A stretch of 64,000 nucleotides of DNA from Saprospiraceae bacterium (GTDB taxonomy: Bacteria > Bacteroidota > Bacteroidia > Chitinophagales > Saprospiraceae). The stretch is from the NCBI GenBank assembly GCA_016717145.1, contig JADKGD010000002.1, forward strand, positions 1-64,000, in the 5' to 3' direction. The notes below the pieces were generated by a model, which had not been told where the DNA came from, ran no database searches, and worked only from the letters and a program-made list of their open reading frames with translations. Position 1 is the stretch's first letter. Each line of letters opens with the position of its first letter. The position numbers were made by a program, and so were the translations under genes. Below, piece after piece: positions 38,369 to 47,329 of the stretch.

Positions 38369-39988
38369 ATGAAATACATCTGTTCTTTTTTTATTTGGAG
38401 TGTTTTTGTCAGTTCCGCTTATACTCAGCAATTCATTTCCTCTGATTTGCCAATTATTATTATTAATACGGTTTCAAGTATTCAGGACGAACCTAAAATT
38501 TCTGGAACAATGGCTATTATTAATAATGGTACAGGTCAAATAAATAAAATAACGGATGCACCAAATGACTTTAATGGTAACATAGCAATCGAATACCGTG
38601 GATCTACTTCTCAATGGTTTCCAAAAAAACCCTACGGACTGTCCACTACAGATGCCAATGGTGTAGATATAAATGTCTCATTGCTTGGTATGCCTAAAGA
38701 GAGCGATTGGGTATTTAATGCTGCATATAACGACAAGACCCTTATGAGAGATATGTTGTGTTATATTCTAGGCGGAATTATGGAATATTCGCCACGAGGA
38801 AAGTATTGTGAATTGGTTATTAACGGGGAATACCAAGGTGTTTATATCCTGATGGAAAAAATTAAAAGAGACAAAAATAGAGTAGATGTAGATAAACTTA
38901 ATATTGGAATTATGGTGGGGGATTCTCTCACAGGTGGTTATATTATTAAAATAGACAAACCAACAGGTTCAAATAGTAATGTAGGGTGGAATTCCCCATA
39001 TCCGGCTATCCCAAATAGCCAGCAAACGACATATTTTCAGATTGAATATCCAAAAAACGAGGATATCAATACTGCACAACAAAATTATATTAAAAAACAT
39101 ATTAACGATATGGAAAAGGCTATTGCCGGGCCTGAATACAGAGATCCAATAAAAGGGTTTCGAAAATATATTGACACTAAGAGCCTTGTTGATTTTATCA
39201 TTCTTAATGAAATATCAAAAAATCCTGATGCATATAGACTAAGTACTTATTTTACTAAAGAAAGAGATAGTGACGGTGGTAAAATTAAATTTGGTCCAAT
39301 TTGGGATTTTAATCTTGGTTTTGGTAATGTGGATTATTGTACACAAGGGAATCCAGAAGGCCTTGTCATTACAAATTTCAATCAGGTATGTGGTGGAGAT
39401 GGATGGGTGGTACATTTCTGGTGGAACAGATTTCTTAGTGATGCCAATTTTTATGTTGACCTTAAGCTAAGATGGAAAGAATTAAGATCAAAAAAATTTT
39501 CAGATGAAAAGATCATTTCGCTTGTTGATTCCCTAAATAATCTGGTAGCTCAGGCTCAGGTTAGAAATTTTAAGAAATGGCCGATATTAAATGAATATGT
39601 ATGGCCAAATTATTATGTAGGTGGTTCTTACGTTAATGAAATATCACACCTTAAAGAATGGTTATTGCTACGCATGAAATGGTTGGACAAAGAATGGAAA
39701 ATAAACGGGGTTAACGTGGATGATTCATTAAATATTGAGAATATGGTCATTTCTATTATACCAAACCTGACTAATAACATTGTACATTTGAAAATGCGTT
39801 ACCCGATCAAAACGACTATGAAAATAAGAATTTTGGATGTTTCAGGTAAATCTTTTAATGTTGGAACAATCAAATTAATTGATCAAAACACTATTGAAAT
39901 AGATGCCTCTATGTTTCCTCAAGGTCATTATTTTGTTCAAATAACGGATATCGGAAAAGTAAAAACCTACAGATTTGTAAAAATATAG
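38369..39988 (+). CDS. CotH-like kinase-fold protein with T9SS sorting domain
   Basis: The 539-aa protein has a signal peptide ('FIWSVFVSSAYTQ'), then the CotH pattern: 'IEYRGSTSQWFPKKPYGL', 'DWVFNAAYNDKTLMRDMLCY', 'GVYILMEKIKRDKNRVDV' and 'KFGPIWDFNLGFG', which hold the Lys and Asp residues of the CotH kinase site. CotH proteins phosphorylate secreted proteins in Bacillus spores. The last ~80 residues ('ISIIPNLTNNIVHLKM', 'PQGHYFVQITD') are a type A T9SS sorting domain, so it is probably exported to the surface; its target is unknown. Confidence 0.85.
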   Translation: MKYICSFFIWSVFVSSAYTQQFISSDLPIIIINTVSSIQDEPKISGTMAIINNGTGQINKITDAPNDFNGNIAIEYRGSTSQWFPKKPYGLSTTDANGVDINVSLLGMPKESDWVFNAAYNDKTLMRDMLCYILGGIMEYSPRGKYCELVINGEYQGVYILMEKIKRDKNRVDVDKLNIGIMVGDSLTGGYIIKIDKPTGSNSNVGWNSPYPAIPNSQQTTYFQIEYPKNEDINTAQQNYIKKHINDMEKAIAGPEYRDPIKGFRKYIDTKSLVDFIILNEISKNPDAYRLSTYFTKERDSDGGKIKFGPIWDFNLGFGNVDYCTQGNPEGLVITNFNQVCGGDGWVVHFWWNRFLSDANFYVDLKLRWKELRSKKFSDEKIISLVDSLNNLVAQAQVRNFKKWPILNEYVWPNYYVGGSYVNEISHLKEWLLLRMKWLDKEWKINGVNVDDSLNIENMVISIIPNLTNNIVHLKMRYPIKTTMKIRILDVSGKSFNVGTIKLIDQNTIEIDASMFPQGHYFVQITDIGKVKTYRFVKI

Positions 39989-39994
39989 GTTTTT
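39961..39994. terminator. Bidirectional hairpin between convergent genes
   Basis: AAAAACCTA (39961-39969) pairs perfectly with TAGGTTTTT (39986-39994); A- and T-runs flank both sides. It overlaps the CotH stop codon and can serve both converging genes. Confidence 0.6.
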
Positions 39995-40016
39995 ACCTAT
40001 TTGTATCCTAAAAATA

Positions 40017-40727
40017 TTATTTACACATTGAATCTCCGCATTTGCTGCAGAAAAAGTCAAGTTTTACAGTTACGCCAGCATACGGACTGGTTAAATTTAT
40101 TTTTTCTTTAAATGCCAAAGAACTGGCAAGTCTCCACTCAGCAGGTACATTAGAAATTATGCCGCCATTAAATAAGATACTTAACCTTCTATCATCGATG
40201 TCAAATCCATAACCAATTTCAAGACCAAGGTCACCGGAAATTACAAAATTATCTAAAAAATAATTTTCCACCTGTGATCCAAGCACCGATGCAATTGTGT
40301 TGGATTTTACACCTTTTGCAATACTCATACGATAATAACCGCCTCCTAGCTCCACATAAGGTGTTACAACAAAGTTTGAATTTTTGAAAAGAGGAAATCT
40401 GATATCTTCTTTCAAGCCCACACCCGTTATAGATGTATAGTTACCATCGCTAAGAGTACCAAGTTGTTGAAAATAAAATAATTTGGGCAGGTTATAAAAC
40501 CTTACTTGATACTCAAATGCTTCCTGATCCATTAGAAACCCATTATCTGCCAGTGTTTTTCGTGTATTCTTAAGTGTGTTGAAATAATATTTACCCCCAA
40601 CAGATACAATATTACAAAAACAACTTTTACAGGTAAGTGCACTATCGCTTTTGATCTTCATTGTGTCCTGTGCTGCTAATGGCGCAAAATAAAAACTAAT
40701 AATAAAAATAAAAAGTAAAGACTTCAT
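40017..40727 (-). CDS. Outer-membrane beta-barrel protein, function unknown
   Basis: From the ATG at 40727 the 236-aa protein has a signal peptide ('LLFIFIISFYFAPLAAQ'), then a short cysteine-containing segment ('CKSCFCNIVSVGGKYYF') and beta-strands to a C-terminal 'LDFFCSKCGDSMCK'. The paired Cys motifs at both ends (CxxCFC and CxxC...C) are unusual for a barrel and may form disulfides. No family recognised beyond a barrel-like pattern. Downstream of the phosphorylase-like gene on the same strand, 43 bp apart. Confidence 0.6.
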   Translation of the reverse strand: MKSLLFIFIISFYFAPLAAQDTMKIKSDSALTCKSCFCNIVSVGGKYYFNTLKNTRKTLADNGFLMDQEAFEYQVRFYNLPKLFYFQQLGTLSDGNYTSITGVGLKEDIRFPLFKNSNFVVTPYVELGGGYYRMSIAKGVKSNTIASVLGSQVENYFLDNFVISGDLGLEIGYGFDIDDRRLSILFNGGIISNVPAEWRLASSLAFKEKINLTSPYAGVTVKLDFFCSKCGDSMCK

Positions 40728-40770
40728 AATGAAAAAATTTAAGTTAAAAAATATATACAAATGTTTAATT

Positions 40771-41967
40771 TTATTTCAAGCAACCGATCAGCATTTTAAG
40801 CGTAATAAGATATGTTGGTTTGACCCCATCCAAACCCAAACTTCCCGAAGCAAGGGTACTGCCTGACTCAAGCGGATTGTCTGAAGCATAGTATGCATAT
40901 CTTAGTTTTACATTTTTACTGATACTTTTTCTGATTTTCGAAGCTGCCTGAATGGCTTTCTGATAATGCGCCCCTTCCATTTCCAAACCAACGGCTTTCC
41001 AGGATGATTTAATAAAATAATTTAAAATATCTTTATTCTGAAGTGATGTGCCCAGAACTGTTATCATAGTGCCCTCATAAACGCCTAAGCCGCAATCATG
41101 AAAATCTGCTGAAGATAAATCATTTTTAAAAGGATAATTATCTGCTGAACCCTCAAAAACATGTGCGGTTGGGATCATGATATCGCCTTTACCGCCTTCA
41201 AGTATTCCTGCCTTACCCATGATATTGATGGAAGATATATTCATGTTCAACCTATTTGTATCAACAATGTAGGGTTTTAGCAATTCGTCCATAGTTTCAT
41301 ATGCCTGCTCACCAAAAGCATAATCCATCACAATTATAATAGGAAAATCTTCCGGATTTTTTTTGTCAAATTTAAGTTCCGATGGCAAGTTCTTAATATC
41401 TAATTTTGATGTATCAAATATCTGCACACCTATATTGGTGCCGCTTGTGTCTGATAGTTGTATCATACCATTTTGCAAGGCGTATTTGAGCACAATTTGT
41501 CTAAGTTCAACACTGCTGTCTTTACTTAGAATCTCAGCAAACTGTTCTAAATTTTCATATTTTACTTTTTTAGCAAGGGCTGATTTTGCATAAAAACAAT
41601 TCATGACACTATGAAGATTTGCACTTATAATATGCAAAGGCCTATCAAATATCTTATTATCAAAAAGTGTCTTTTTTATATAGTTTGCCCACTGCTCTCC
41701 ATAAATATGGTGGCCAAGATTTTCTCTCAAAGCAGGCGAAAATGTTATTTCTCTGTCTATTTGCAATAAAAACTCATCCATGCTCAGCTTTCCCAGCCAA
41801 TAGGTTATTTCAAATAGATTATTTACTTCTGCAGAACTATCAAATCTTTTATAAGCAATATTTATTTCATCAAATGTCCTACCTAAAATTGCATTTAAAT
41901 ATGTAAATCCTATGTCTATATTTATTTCTTTCCCCTCTTTTATATTGTTGACCATAGATTCAAGCAT
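40771..41967 (-). CDS. Nucleoside phosphorylase-like protein (part of a DUF6909-type pair)
   Basis: The 398-aa protein has a C-terminal half that resembles the purine nucleoside phosphorylase superfamily: 'NIMGKAGILEGGKGDIMIPT', 'GLEMEGAHYQKA' (like the VEMEGA substrate-site motif) and 'YYASDNPL' (the SD dyad position). The N-terminal half is helical and unrecognised. By memory the protein and the one before it correspond to one longer Bacteroidota family, DUF6909; this is unverified. Start and the previous stop overlap (TAATG). No signal peptide. Activity is inferred, not shown. Confidence 0.6.
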   Translation of the reverse strand: MLESMVNNIKEGKEINIDIGFTYLNAILGRTFDEINIAYKRFDSSAEVNNLFEITYWLGKLSMDEFLLQIDREITFSPALRENLGHHIYGEQWANYIKKTLFDNKIFDRPLHIISANLHSVMNCFYAKSALAKKVKYENLEQFAEILSKDSSVELRQIVLKYALQNGMIQLSDTSGTNIGVQIFDTSKLDIKNLPSELKFDKKNPEDFPIIIVMDYAFGEQAYETMDELLKPYIVDTNRLNMNISSINIMGKAGILEGGKGDIMIPTAHVFEGSADNYPFKNDLSSADFHDCGLGVYEGTMITVLGTSLQNKDILNYFIKSSWKAVGLEMEGAHYQKAIQAASKIRKSISKNVKLRYAYYASDNPLESGSTLASGSLGLDGVKPTYLITLKMLIGCLK

Positions 41968-42458
41968 TAACCATGATCTGTTTTTGCGTCCTCTTGTGTC
42001 GAGGCTATTTCGTCTGATTTTTCTGCCTCAATGTACATAAATGTAAGGTGTGTAATGATGTCGTAAATATCACTACCTCCACGTGTCATTTCAATAAACA
42101 TTTGTTCTTCGTCGACTCTATAACAATTTCGTTTACGACGAGGTGGAACATGGGTTTCAAAATGCGAATGCTCGTATCCCTCTCTGGATATTAATTTAAT
42201 ATAACGACATTGTTCTATCCCTTTTGGTAATCTCTGAAAGATATATAGTAATCCTTCGAGCTCAATTTTTTCCTCATCGGCTACGGAACCATATATCTCA
42301 GGTTTAAGAGAAAGCATCGCTTCTATCATAGATTCTCCTGAAACACCAAGAGGCTTGTAGCTTCCACGCATGAACAAATGTCGCATGGAGATATATAATC
42401 TCTGTATGGCTGTTCTTGATATTTGTGCCTGAGTCGGTGGAGTCGTTTGCAATGACAT
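41967..42458 (-). CDS. N-terminal partner of the phosphorylase-like protein
   Basis: From the ATG at 42458 (MSLQTTPP) it encodes 163 aa with 'AIQRLYISMRHLFMRGSYKP', 'RRKRNCYRVDEEQMFIEMTRG' and a helical tail. No known catalytic motif is seen. It overlaps the next start by one base (TAATG). In relatives I believe the two segments are one protein, so the split could be a real gene fission or one of the indels that affect this part of the window. Cytoplasmic. Confidence 0.55.
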   Translation of the reverse strand: MSLQTTPPTQAQISRTAIQRLYISMRHLFMRGSYKPLGVSGESMIEAMLSLKPEIYGSVADEEKIELEGLLYIFQRLPKGIEQCRYIKLISREGYEHSHFETHVPPRRKRNCYRVDEEQMFIEMTRGGSDIYDIITHLTFMYIEAEKSDEIASTQEDAKTDHG

Positions 42459-42504
42459 TTTTATTACTTTAATATCTATATTCAAAGATTAAGCCAAAAT
42501 GTGA

Positions 42505-44152
42505 CTATTTATTGTTGTGTTCCAATAAGACAATATCATAAGGCGTATTTAATTCAACTACACCATTCTTAACTATCGCCAATGTATTACTATAAGCATC
42601 TGACACTTGATCTCCTTCTTTAAAATACGGAATTACTGTTATTATTTTTTTACCACTGGGTATATTGATTGCACAGACTACTTTATCGGCAATCGTATTA
42701 CTTTCATAAGTCCTTGCAAATACACAAGGTTTGGCACTCATTTGATGATGCCTTCCTGCCCCAACAGATACGTGATTTTGCCTGAAAAGACCTATTTTTG
42801 CCAATGTGCCAGTATTGATGCTTTTTCCGGATTTTTTGTTCGTCCCAATTCATAAATGATCTTAATGAAGCATCACCTTCTGCTTTTATATTTAAACTTC
42901 TTTCGGACTCGTCACCATAATATATCTGAGCTCCACCCTGAGTTAATAAAAGTTTTATGGCTGATTCGTATGATTTTTTACGGCTTTTATCAAACGGATT
43001 GCCATCATCGTGCGAGCTTAAGTAATTTAACAATGTTTTACCTTTCAGAGGACCATTCAGCAAAGCATCATATTTGGTAAATAGATCAGCATAATTATTA
43101 TTTGAATCTTCTTTAAATTCAAAATTTATCAAAGCATCAAAACCATGAGAAAAATAATCTACTTTTTTATCCCCAAAATCAAAAATTCGCCCATTGCTGG
43201 CATTATAATTATATACTTCGCCCACCATATAAAAATCTTTATATTCAGGTAATTCAGCCGGATTTAATTTTTTCCAATCATTGTAAGCGACTATAGATTC
43301 ATCATACAAAATGGTCCAAACTTCTTCTTCTACATGTTTTGCAGTATCCACTCTAAATCCGTCAATCCCAAATTCCCTGATAAGGTCTGTTAGCCATTTT
43401 ACAATATAAAAATACGGCCGGCGGGGATAATTAGTTCGTTTAAAAAACATATCAAGTTCTGCTACTTCTTTTTCCAATCTGCCTTCAGTTTTCCATTTAT
43501 CGATCAGGTGTTGAGGTAAGTTCACTTCTGTCAAACTTTCAGTTCTAATATCCGGTAGATTTTTAACCAAAGTACATTCTGTCGTTGTTTTATAATCCTT
43601 ATATGTACAGTTTGGCTCTGTTCGGACCCAGTCATCAGGCCATTTTATATCACTTTTAGTTACAGGACCGGTATGATTGATCACTACATCCATAATGACA
43701 CGAATACCCCTTTTATGCGCTGATTTCACCATTTTGGAAATATCTTTACTATTGCCTAATCTTTTATCAATAGTGGACCAGTCTTTTGTCCAATATCCAT
43801 GAAAACCATAGGAAGTCCCTGTACCTTCATCAACCGAGCTATAAATATTCTCTACTAACGGTGTCATCCAAATAGCATTGACCCCCAATTTTTGAAAATA
43901 TCCTTCTTCTATTTTTGAAGTTATGCCTTTGATATCACCGCCCATAAAACCTCTGAATGGCGCTGGATTGATCGGATGTTTAAAATCATTGCGTTTGTCT
44001 CCATTATTAAATCTGTCCGTCATTAAGAAATATACGGTTGCGTTTTCCCACATAAAAGGTTTTTGCGGAGCAACAGGATGCTGTTTTTTATTTATGATGC
44101 CGCAACCAAAAAAAGAAAACATACTAAAAATCAATATCTTATAGTTTACCAT
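42505..44152 (-). pseudogene. GH13 alpha-amylase family lipoprotein, one frameshift near the C-terminus
   Basis: The long piece (42704-44152) has a lipoprotein signal ('IFSMFSFFGCGI') and a GH13 catalytic barrel: 'GFRVDTAKHVEEEVW' with the nucleophile Asp, 'FYMVGEVYNY' with the Glu acid/base, and 'LSSHDDGNP' with the third Asp. At the A6 run near 42830 the frame is lost; adding one A restores 'EQKNPEKASILAHWQKIGLFRQ' and joins the all-beta C-terminal domain (42505-42804). The restored protein is about 549 aa. It should cut alpha-1,4-glucans at the outer surface, feeding the cytoplasmic GH31 enzyme; that link is inference. Confidence 0.85.
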
Positions 44153-44322
44153 TATAGATTTGTTATTAAATGTGCTTGCAAGATAAAACAGATTAATATA
44201 CTTACCTTTAACTTAAATAAAAAATCTGAATCAAATTCCAAAATATTTTTTTATTATACACTATGATTCACTATTAATCATTAAGAAATAGTGTTGTCTG
44301 GGTTACTTTCGATTTTAATTAT

Positions 44323-44330
44323 TAATTTTG
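44323..44330 (+). promoter_or_regulatory. Probable -7 promoter box for the methyltransferase gene
   Basis: TAATTTTG matches TAnnTTTG, 27 bp before the ATG at 44358. Confidence 0.4.
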
Positions 44331-44357
44331 CCCCTCATTTTATATAAAACCGAAAAA

Positions 44358-45128
44358 ATGATACATACTGAGTACAAACCTGAAAAATACTGGTCACAAG
44401 TGGCTGAAAGAATTGAAGATAGAGAAAGTAACAATGTTATTGCCGGTGACGACGAACCATTCTATAGATACAAAAGATCCGAATTTCTGAAATTACTGTC
44501 TGAGGTAGACCTTAAAAATAAATCTGTTTTGGAAGTTGGAAATGGTCCCGGAGGAAATCTCAGTTTTATTATGAGCAGGCCAAATAAACCATCCAGGATA
44601 GCCGGTGCTGACATTTCTTTAAATATGGTCAATCTAGCTAAAAAAAATACAAAAAAACCTATAGAACTTTTTCATTTTGATGGGGCTAATTTGCCTTTTG
44701 AAGCCAATACTTTTGATGTGATCTTTACAGCTACTGTTTTACAACACAATACAGATGAAAGCATGCTTTTTAATATAATCAAAGATATATGCAGGGTTTC
44801 CAAAAAAAGTGTTTTTATATTTGAACGTATTGAGAAAAAACCTAAAGGTGATGATTTATGTAAAGGCAGAACCTTAGAACAATATTCAAAACTGTTTGAA
44901 GGCAATGGCTTTAAGTTAGAATCAAAAAAGTTTATTAATATACAATCAAGTTATCTCGTTTGTGGTGCCATAAGAAAATTACTTAATCCTTCTTCAAGAA
45001 TTGAAGGAGAACCGTTAACTAAATTTTCAATTTTTTTGGAAAACATTACACTTCCAATAACTAAAATCCTGGACAAAATATTTAAATCTGACAGAGACCT
45101 GTGTCGATTACATTTTGTGAAGTCCTGA
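44358..45128 (+). CDS. Class I SAM-dependent methyltransferase
   Basis: From the ATG at 44358 (MIHTEYKPEKYW) it encodes 256 aa. The SAM motif I is 'VLEVGNGPGGNLSFI', with 'GADISLNMV' as motif II and 'FDVIFTATVLQHNTDE' as a type 11 (UbiE/ubiquinone-like) signature. The C-terminal part is specific and unrecognised. No membrane segment. The acceptor cannot be read from sequence; sugar or lipid modification is possible. The frame opens earlier at 44328 but that start lies on the promoter box. Confidence 0.82.
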   Translation: MIHTEYKPEKYWSQVAERIEDRESNNVIAGDDEPFYRYKRSEFLKLLSEVDLKNKSVLEVGNGPGGNLSFIMSRPNKPSRIAGADISLNMVNLAKKNTKKPIELFHFDGANLPFEANTFDVIFTATVLQHNTDESMLFNIIKDICRVSKKSVFIFERIEKKPKGDDLCKGRTLEQYSKLFEGNGFKLESKKFINIQSSYLVCGAIRKLLNPSSRIEGEPLTKFSIFLENITLPITKILDKIFKSDRDLCRLHFVKS

Positions 45129-45168
45129 CGGCTTAATTTCTGTATTTTAAAGAAAAGATGATTTTATT

Positions 45169-45198
45169 TTTGATATCTGAAAAAAGAAAGTAATTTTG
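45169..45198 (+). promoter_or_regulatory. Promoter of tRNA-Phe
   Basis: TTTG (45169-45172), 18 bp spacer, TAATTTTG (45191-45198): close match to the Bacteroidota sigma consensus TTTG-N19-TAnnTTTG, ending 20 bp before the tRNA. This is the best promoter match in the window. Confidence 0.65.
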
Positions 45199-45218
45199 CG
45201 TCGCTTTAAAAACAGCGG

Positions 45219-45291
45219 GGTACCTTAGCTCAGTTGGTAGAGCAATGGACTGAAAATCCATGTGTCCCCAGTTCAAATCTGGGAGGTACCA
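45219..45291 (+). tRNA. tRNA-Phe (anticodon GAA)
   Basis: Cloverleaf of 73 nt: acceptor GGTACCT/AGGTACC, D-arm 'GCTCAGTTGGTAGAGC', anticodon stem-loop 'TGGACTGAAAATCCA' with GAA, T-arm 'CCCAGTTCAAATCTGGG', discriminator A. CCA is not encoded. Confidence 0.95.
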
Positions 45292-45298
45292 CTTCAAA

Positions 45299-45330
45299 GG
45301 GGCAATTTTAATAAAGTTGTCCCTTTTTTT
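45299..45330 (+). terminator. Rho-independent terminator of tRNA-Phe
   Basis: GGGGCAA (45299-45305) pairs with TTGTCCC (45317-45323) with one G-U pair, followed by seven T (45324-45330). Confidence 0.8.
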
Positions 45331-45376
45331 ATGCATTCCTGCTAAGTTTTGACGTTTCATTTTACATTTTGACCTC

Positions 45377-46198
45377 ATGCAAATACATTCAATATCAAAA
45401 GTTTTAGGACTTCCGTTTGTACTAATGGCCCTTATTATCCTGTATTACAGTTCCTATGTAGAGCGGTCATATTCTATTTATATTTTTATCCCTGTCTTTT
45501 TTATAGTGGCTTTATATGTCTTTCATGGTGTTATTGATCATTGGTGGAGAACAAAATTTCCAATAAAATTTGACCCCAAACTTAGACATTGGTTAAATGA
45601 ACATTTCCCTTATTACGGGTCATTGCCAGAAAGAGATAAATCTATATTTGAATATAGGCTAGGGATATACATCGATGCCCGTCTTTTTAAATCTGTTGGA
45701 TCAGAGCTCGGAGACGTTCCTGAAGATATCAAATGTATGATTGCTGCACACGGCATTCATATGACACTAGCCCAAAATGATTACTTAATAGGTGATACAG
45801 ATCGAATTTATCTGTATAAACATCCATTCCCTACTCCCGATAATCAATTTTTACATACAGTTGAAACCAATGTTGAAGATGGTGTTATCATCTTATCTAT
45901 CGAACAATTGACAAACTCAATCTTATACCCCTCTCATTTTTATAACGTGGCATATCATGCTTATGCTGAAGCTTTTATGGGTGTTCATAACACTATAACC
46001 TTTCCTGATTGTGAAGAAACATGGGGAGAAGTAGAAAAGGTATGCGGTTTTTCAAAAGAGACATTAATCCAACAAACAGGTTATCAAAACCTGCCCCTAT
46101 TGCCTGTTCATATCGCATGTTTTTTTAATAATTCTGACAATTATAAGCAAATATTTCCAAAGCATTATGAAAGATTCAGCCAGATATTCGGTCAATGA
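45377..46198 (+). CDS. MtfA/M90-like membrane protein lacking the zinc-peptidase motif
   Basis: The 273-aa protein has two N-terminal membrane segments (about 8-27 and 33-50) and a soluble domain that follows the MtfA (peptidase M90) plan: 'RLGIYIDARLF', 'PEDIKCMIAAHGIHMTL', 'RIYLYKHPFPTP', 'GVIILSIEQL' and 'NVAYHAYAEAF'. In MtfA the last segment holds HExxH; here it reads HAYAE at 194-198, keeping one His but replacing the catalytic Glu and second His. A peptidase-dead homologue, perhaps a binding or regulatory protein, is likely. The ogt gene overlaps its end by 32 bp. Confidence 0.72.
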   Translation: MQIHSISKVLGLPFVLMALIILYYSSYVERSYSIYIFIPVFFIVALYVFHGVIDHWWRTKFPIKFDPKLRHWLNEHFPYYGSLPERDKSIFEYRLGIYIDARLFKSVGSELGDVPEDIKCMIAAHGIHMTLAQNDYLIGDTDRIYLYKHPFPTPDNQFLHTVETNVEDGVIILSIEQLTNSILYPSHFYNVAYHAYAEAFMGVHNTITFPDCEETWGEVEKVCGFSKETLIQQTGYQNLPLLPVHIACFFNNSDNYKQIFPKHYERFSQIFGQ

Positions 46199-46706
46199 CC
46201 ATCATGAATCCCTATATACTGAATGTATTAAAAGTCCTATAGGTATACTTTGTATTGGCGCATCTGATTCAGGTCTTCGCTTTATTAAAATCATCCATGA
46301 AGTTAATGAAAAAGCTAATAATCCAAATGACATAACATCTTCTGCTGCTGAGCAATTAACCGCTTATTTTAATAAACAGCTCAAGACATTTGATGTGCCG
46401 TTGGACCTCAATGGATATACGGACTTTTCTGTTAGGGTTTGGATGGCGCTAAGGAACATACCATTTGGACAAACAATAAGTTATCTGGAACTTTCCAGAT
46501 TGCTTGGTGATACTAAAGCAATAAGGGCAGTAGGTACAGCGAATGGCCGCAATCCAATACCAATTATCATCCCTTGTCATAGAGTGATCGGCAGCGATGG
46601 AAGTCTCACAGGTTTTGCTTTGGGCCTTGACATAAAAAGAAGGTTACTTGCTCTTGAAAATCCCAATAAGTTTGGTTTGATACAAAGTAGTCTTGATCTT
46701 TTATAA
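46167..46706 (+). CDS. ogt: Methylated-DNA--protein-cysteine methyltransferase
   Basis: The 179-aa protein has the acceptor motif 'PCHRV' with Cys137, preceded by 'RAVGTANGRNPIPIIIPCH' and followed by 'GFALGLDIKRRLLALE', the classical MGMT/Ogt active-site region. It removes O6-alkyl groups from guanine in a suicide reaction. No Ada-type regulatory domain is present. It overlaps the M90-like gene, so the two are likely on one transcript. Confidence 0.93.
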   Translation: MKDSARYSVNDHHESLYTECIKSPIGILCIGASDSGLRFIKIIHEVNEKANNPNDITSSAAEQLTAYFNKQLKTFDVPLDLNGYTDFSVRVWMALRNIPFGQTISYLELSRLLGDTKAIRAVGTANGRNPIPIIIPCHRVIGSDGSLTGFALGLDIKRRLLALENPNKFGLIQSSLDLL

Positions 46707-46748
46707 AAAGGTTCATATTACAATTTAAGAGGTAATGCAATGATGCAT

Positions 46749-47304
46749 TCATTTGGTTTTCAGAGCCTTGATTTTCACTACATAATAAACCATAGATATT
46801 ATTGCAAGGAGAGCCCCTAAAATTCCAATAGCAAACTTAATCATTACCATTTCTTCAAATAAAAACATATTGCCTGCTACACCTTGATTTATCCATTTTT
46901 CAAGCCGAACGTTTTCACAAAAATCAAAGAGCCAGGCAAATAACTGAGCGATGCCAACATATTTAAGTGCATAAATTATTTTGCCTTCCTTACCGGTTTT
47001 ATTACTTTTTTTTCTTAGCATAATCAACTTTTCACGTGACCCAAAAACACAAAGAAAGGATCGCAGGAAAAAGAGTAGACATAAAAATATAATCTATACT
47101 TAATTGTGTTAAAATAAAATGTTTTTCAGGTTCGACTTTCCAATCTGTGAGTAATTGATTTAGGTTTGTCTTACCTTTCGGCAACTCAAAATGCATGATG
47201 TTGAATTGTTTACCTGAAGCAACTTCAAATTGTTTTTGCTTTATTCTCATGGTTATCATAGCTGTAAAAGCCATAACAATAAGCATCCAAAAAAGGTATT
47301 TCAT
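46749..47304 (-). pseudogene. Four-helix membrane protein, one frameshift
   Basis: Two pieces, 47032-47304 ('MKYLFWMLIVMAF...FPAILSLCF') and 46749-47027 ('KIIYALKYVGIAQL...MVYYVVKI'), join as 'SLCFGSREKLIMLRKK' if one T is removed from the T5 run near 47042 (minus strand). The whole is about 185 aa with a membrane segment at the start, one in the middle and one or two toward the end, plus a periplasmic loop ('FELPKGKTNLNQLL'). No family recognised. Confidence 0.55.
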
Positions 47305-47329
47305 AATGATTTGTTTGAGATAATTAAAT

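Noticed and set aside
45133..45378. 81-aa open frame on the minus strand
   Set aside because: It runs across tRNA-Phe and its terminator.
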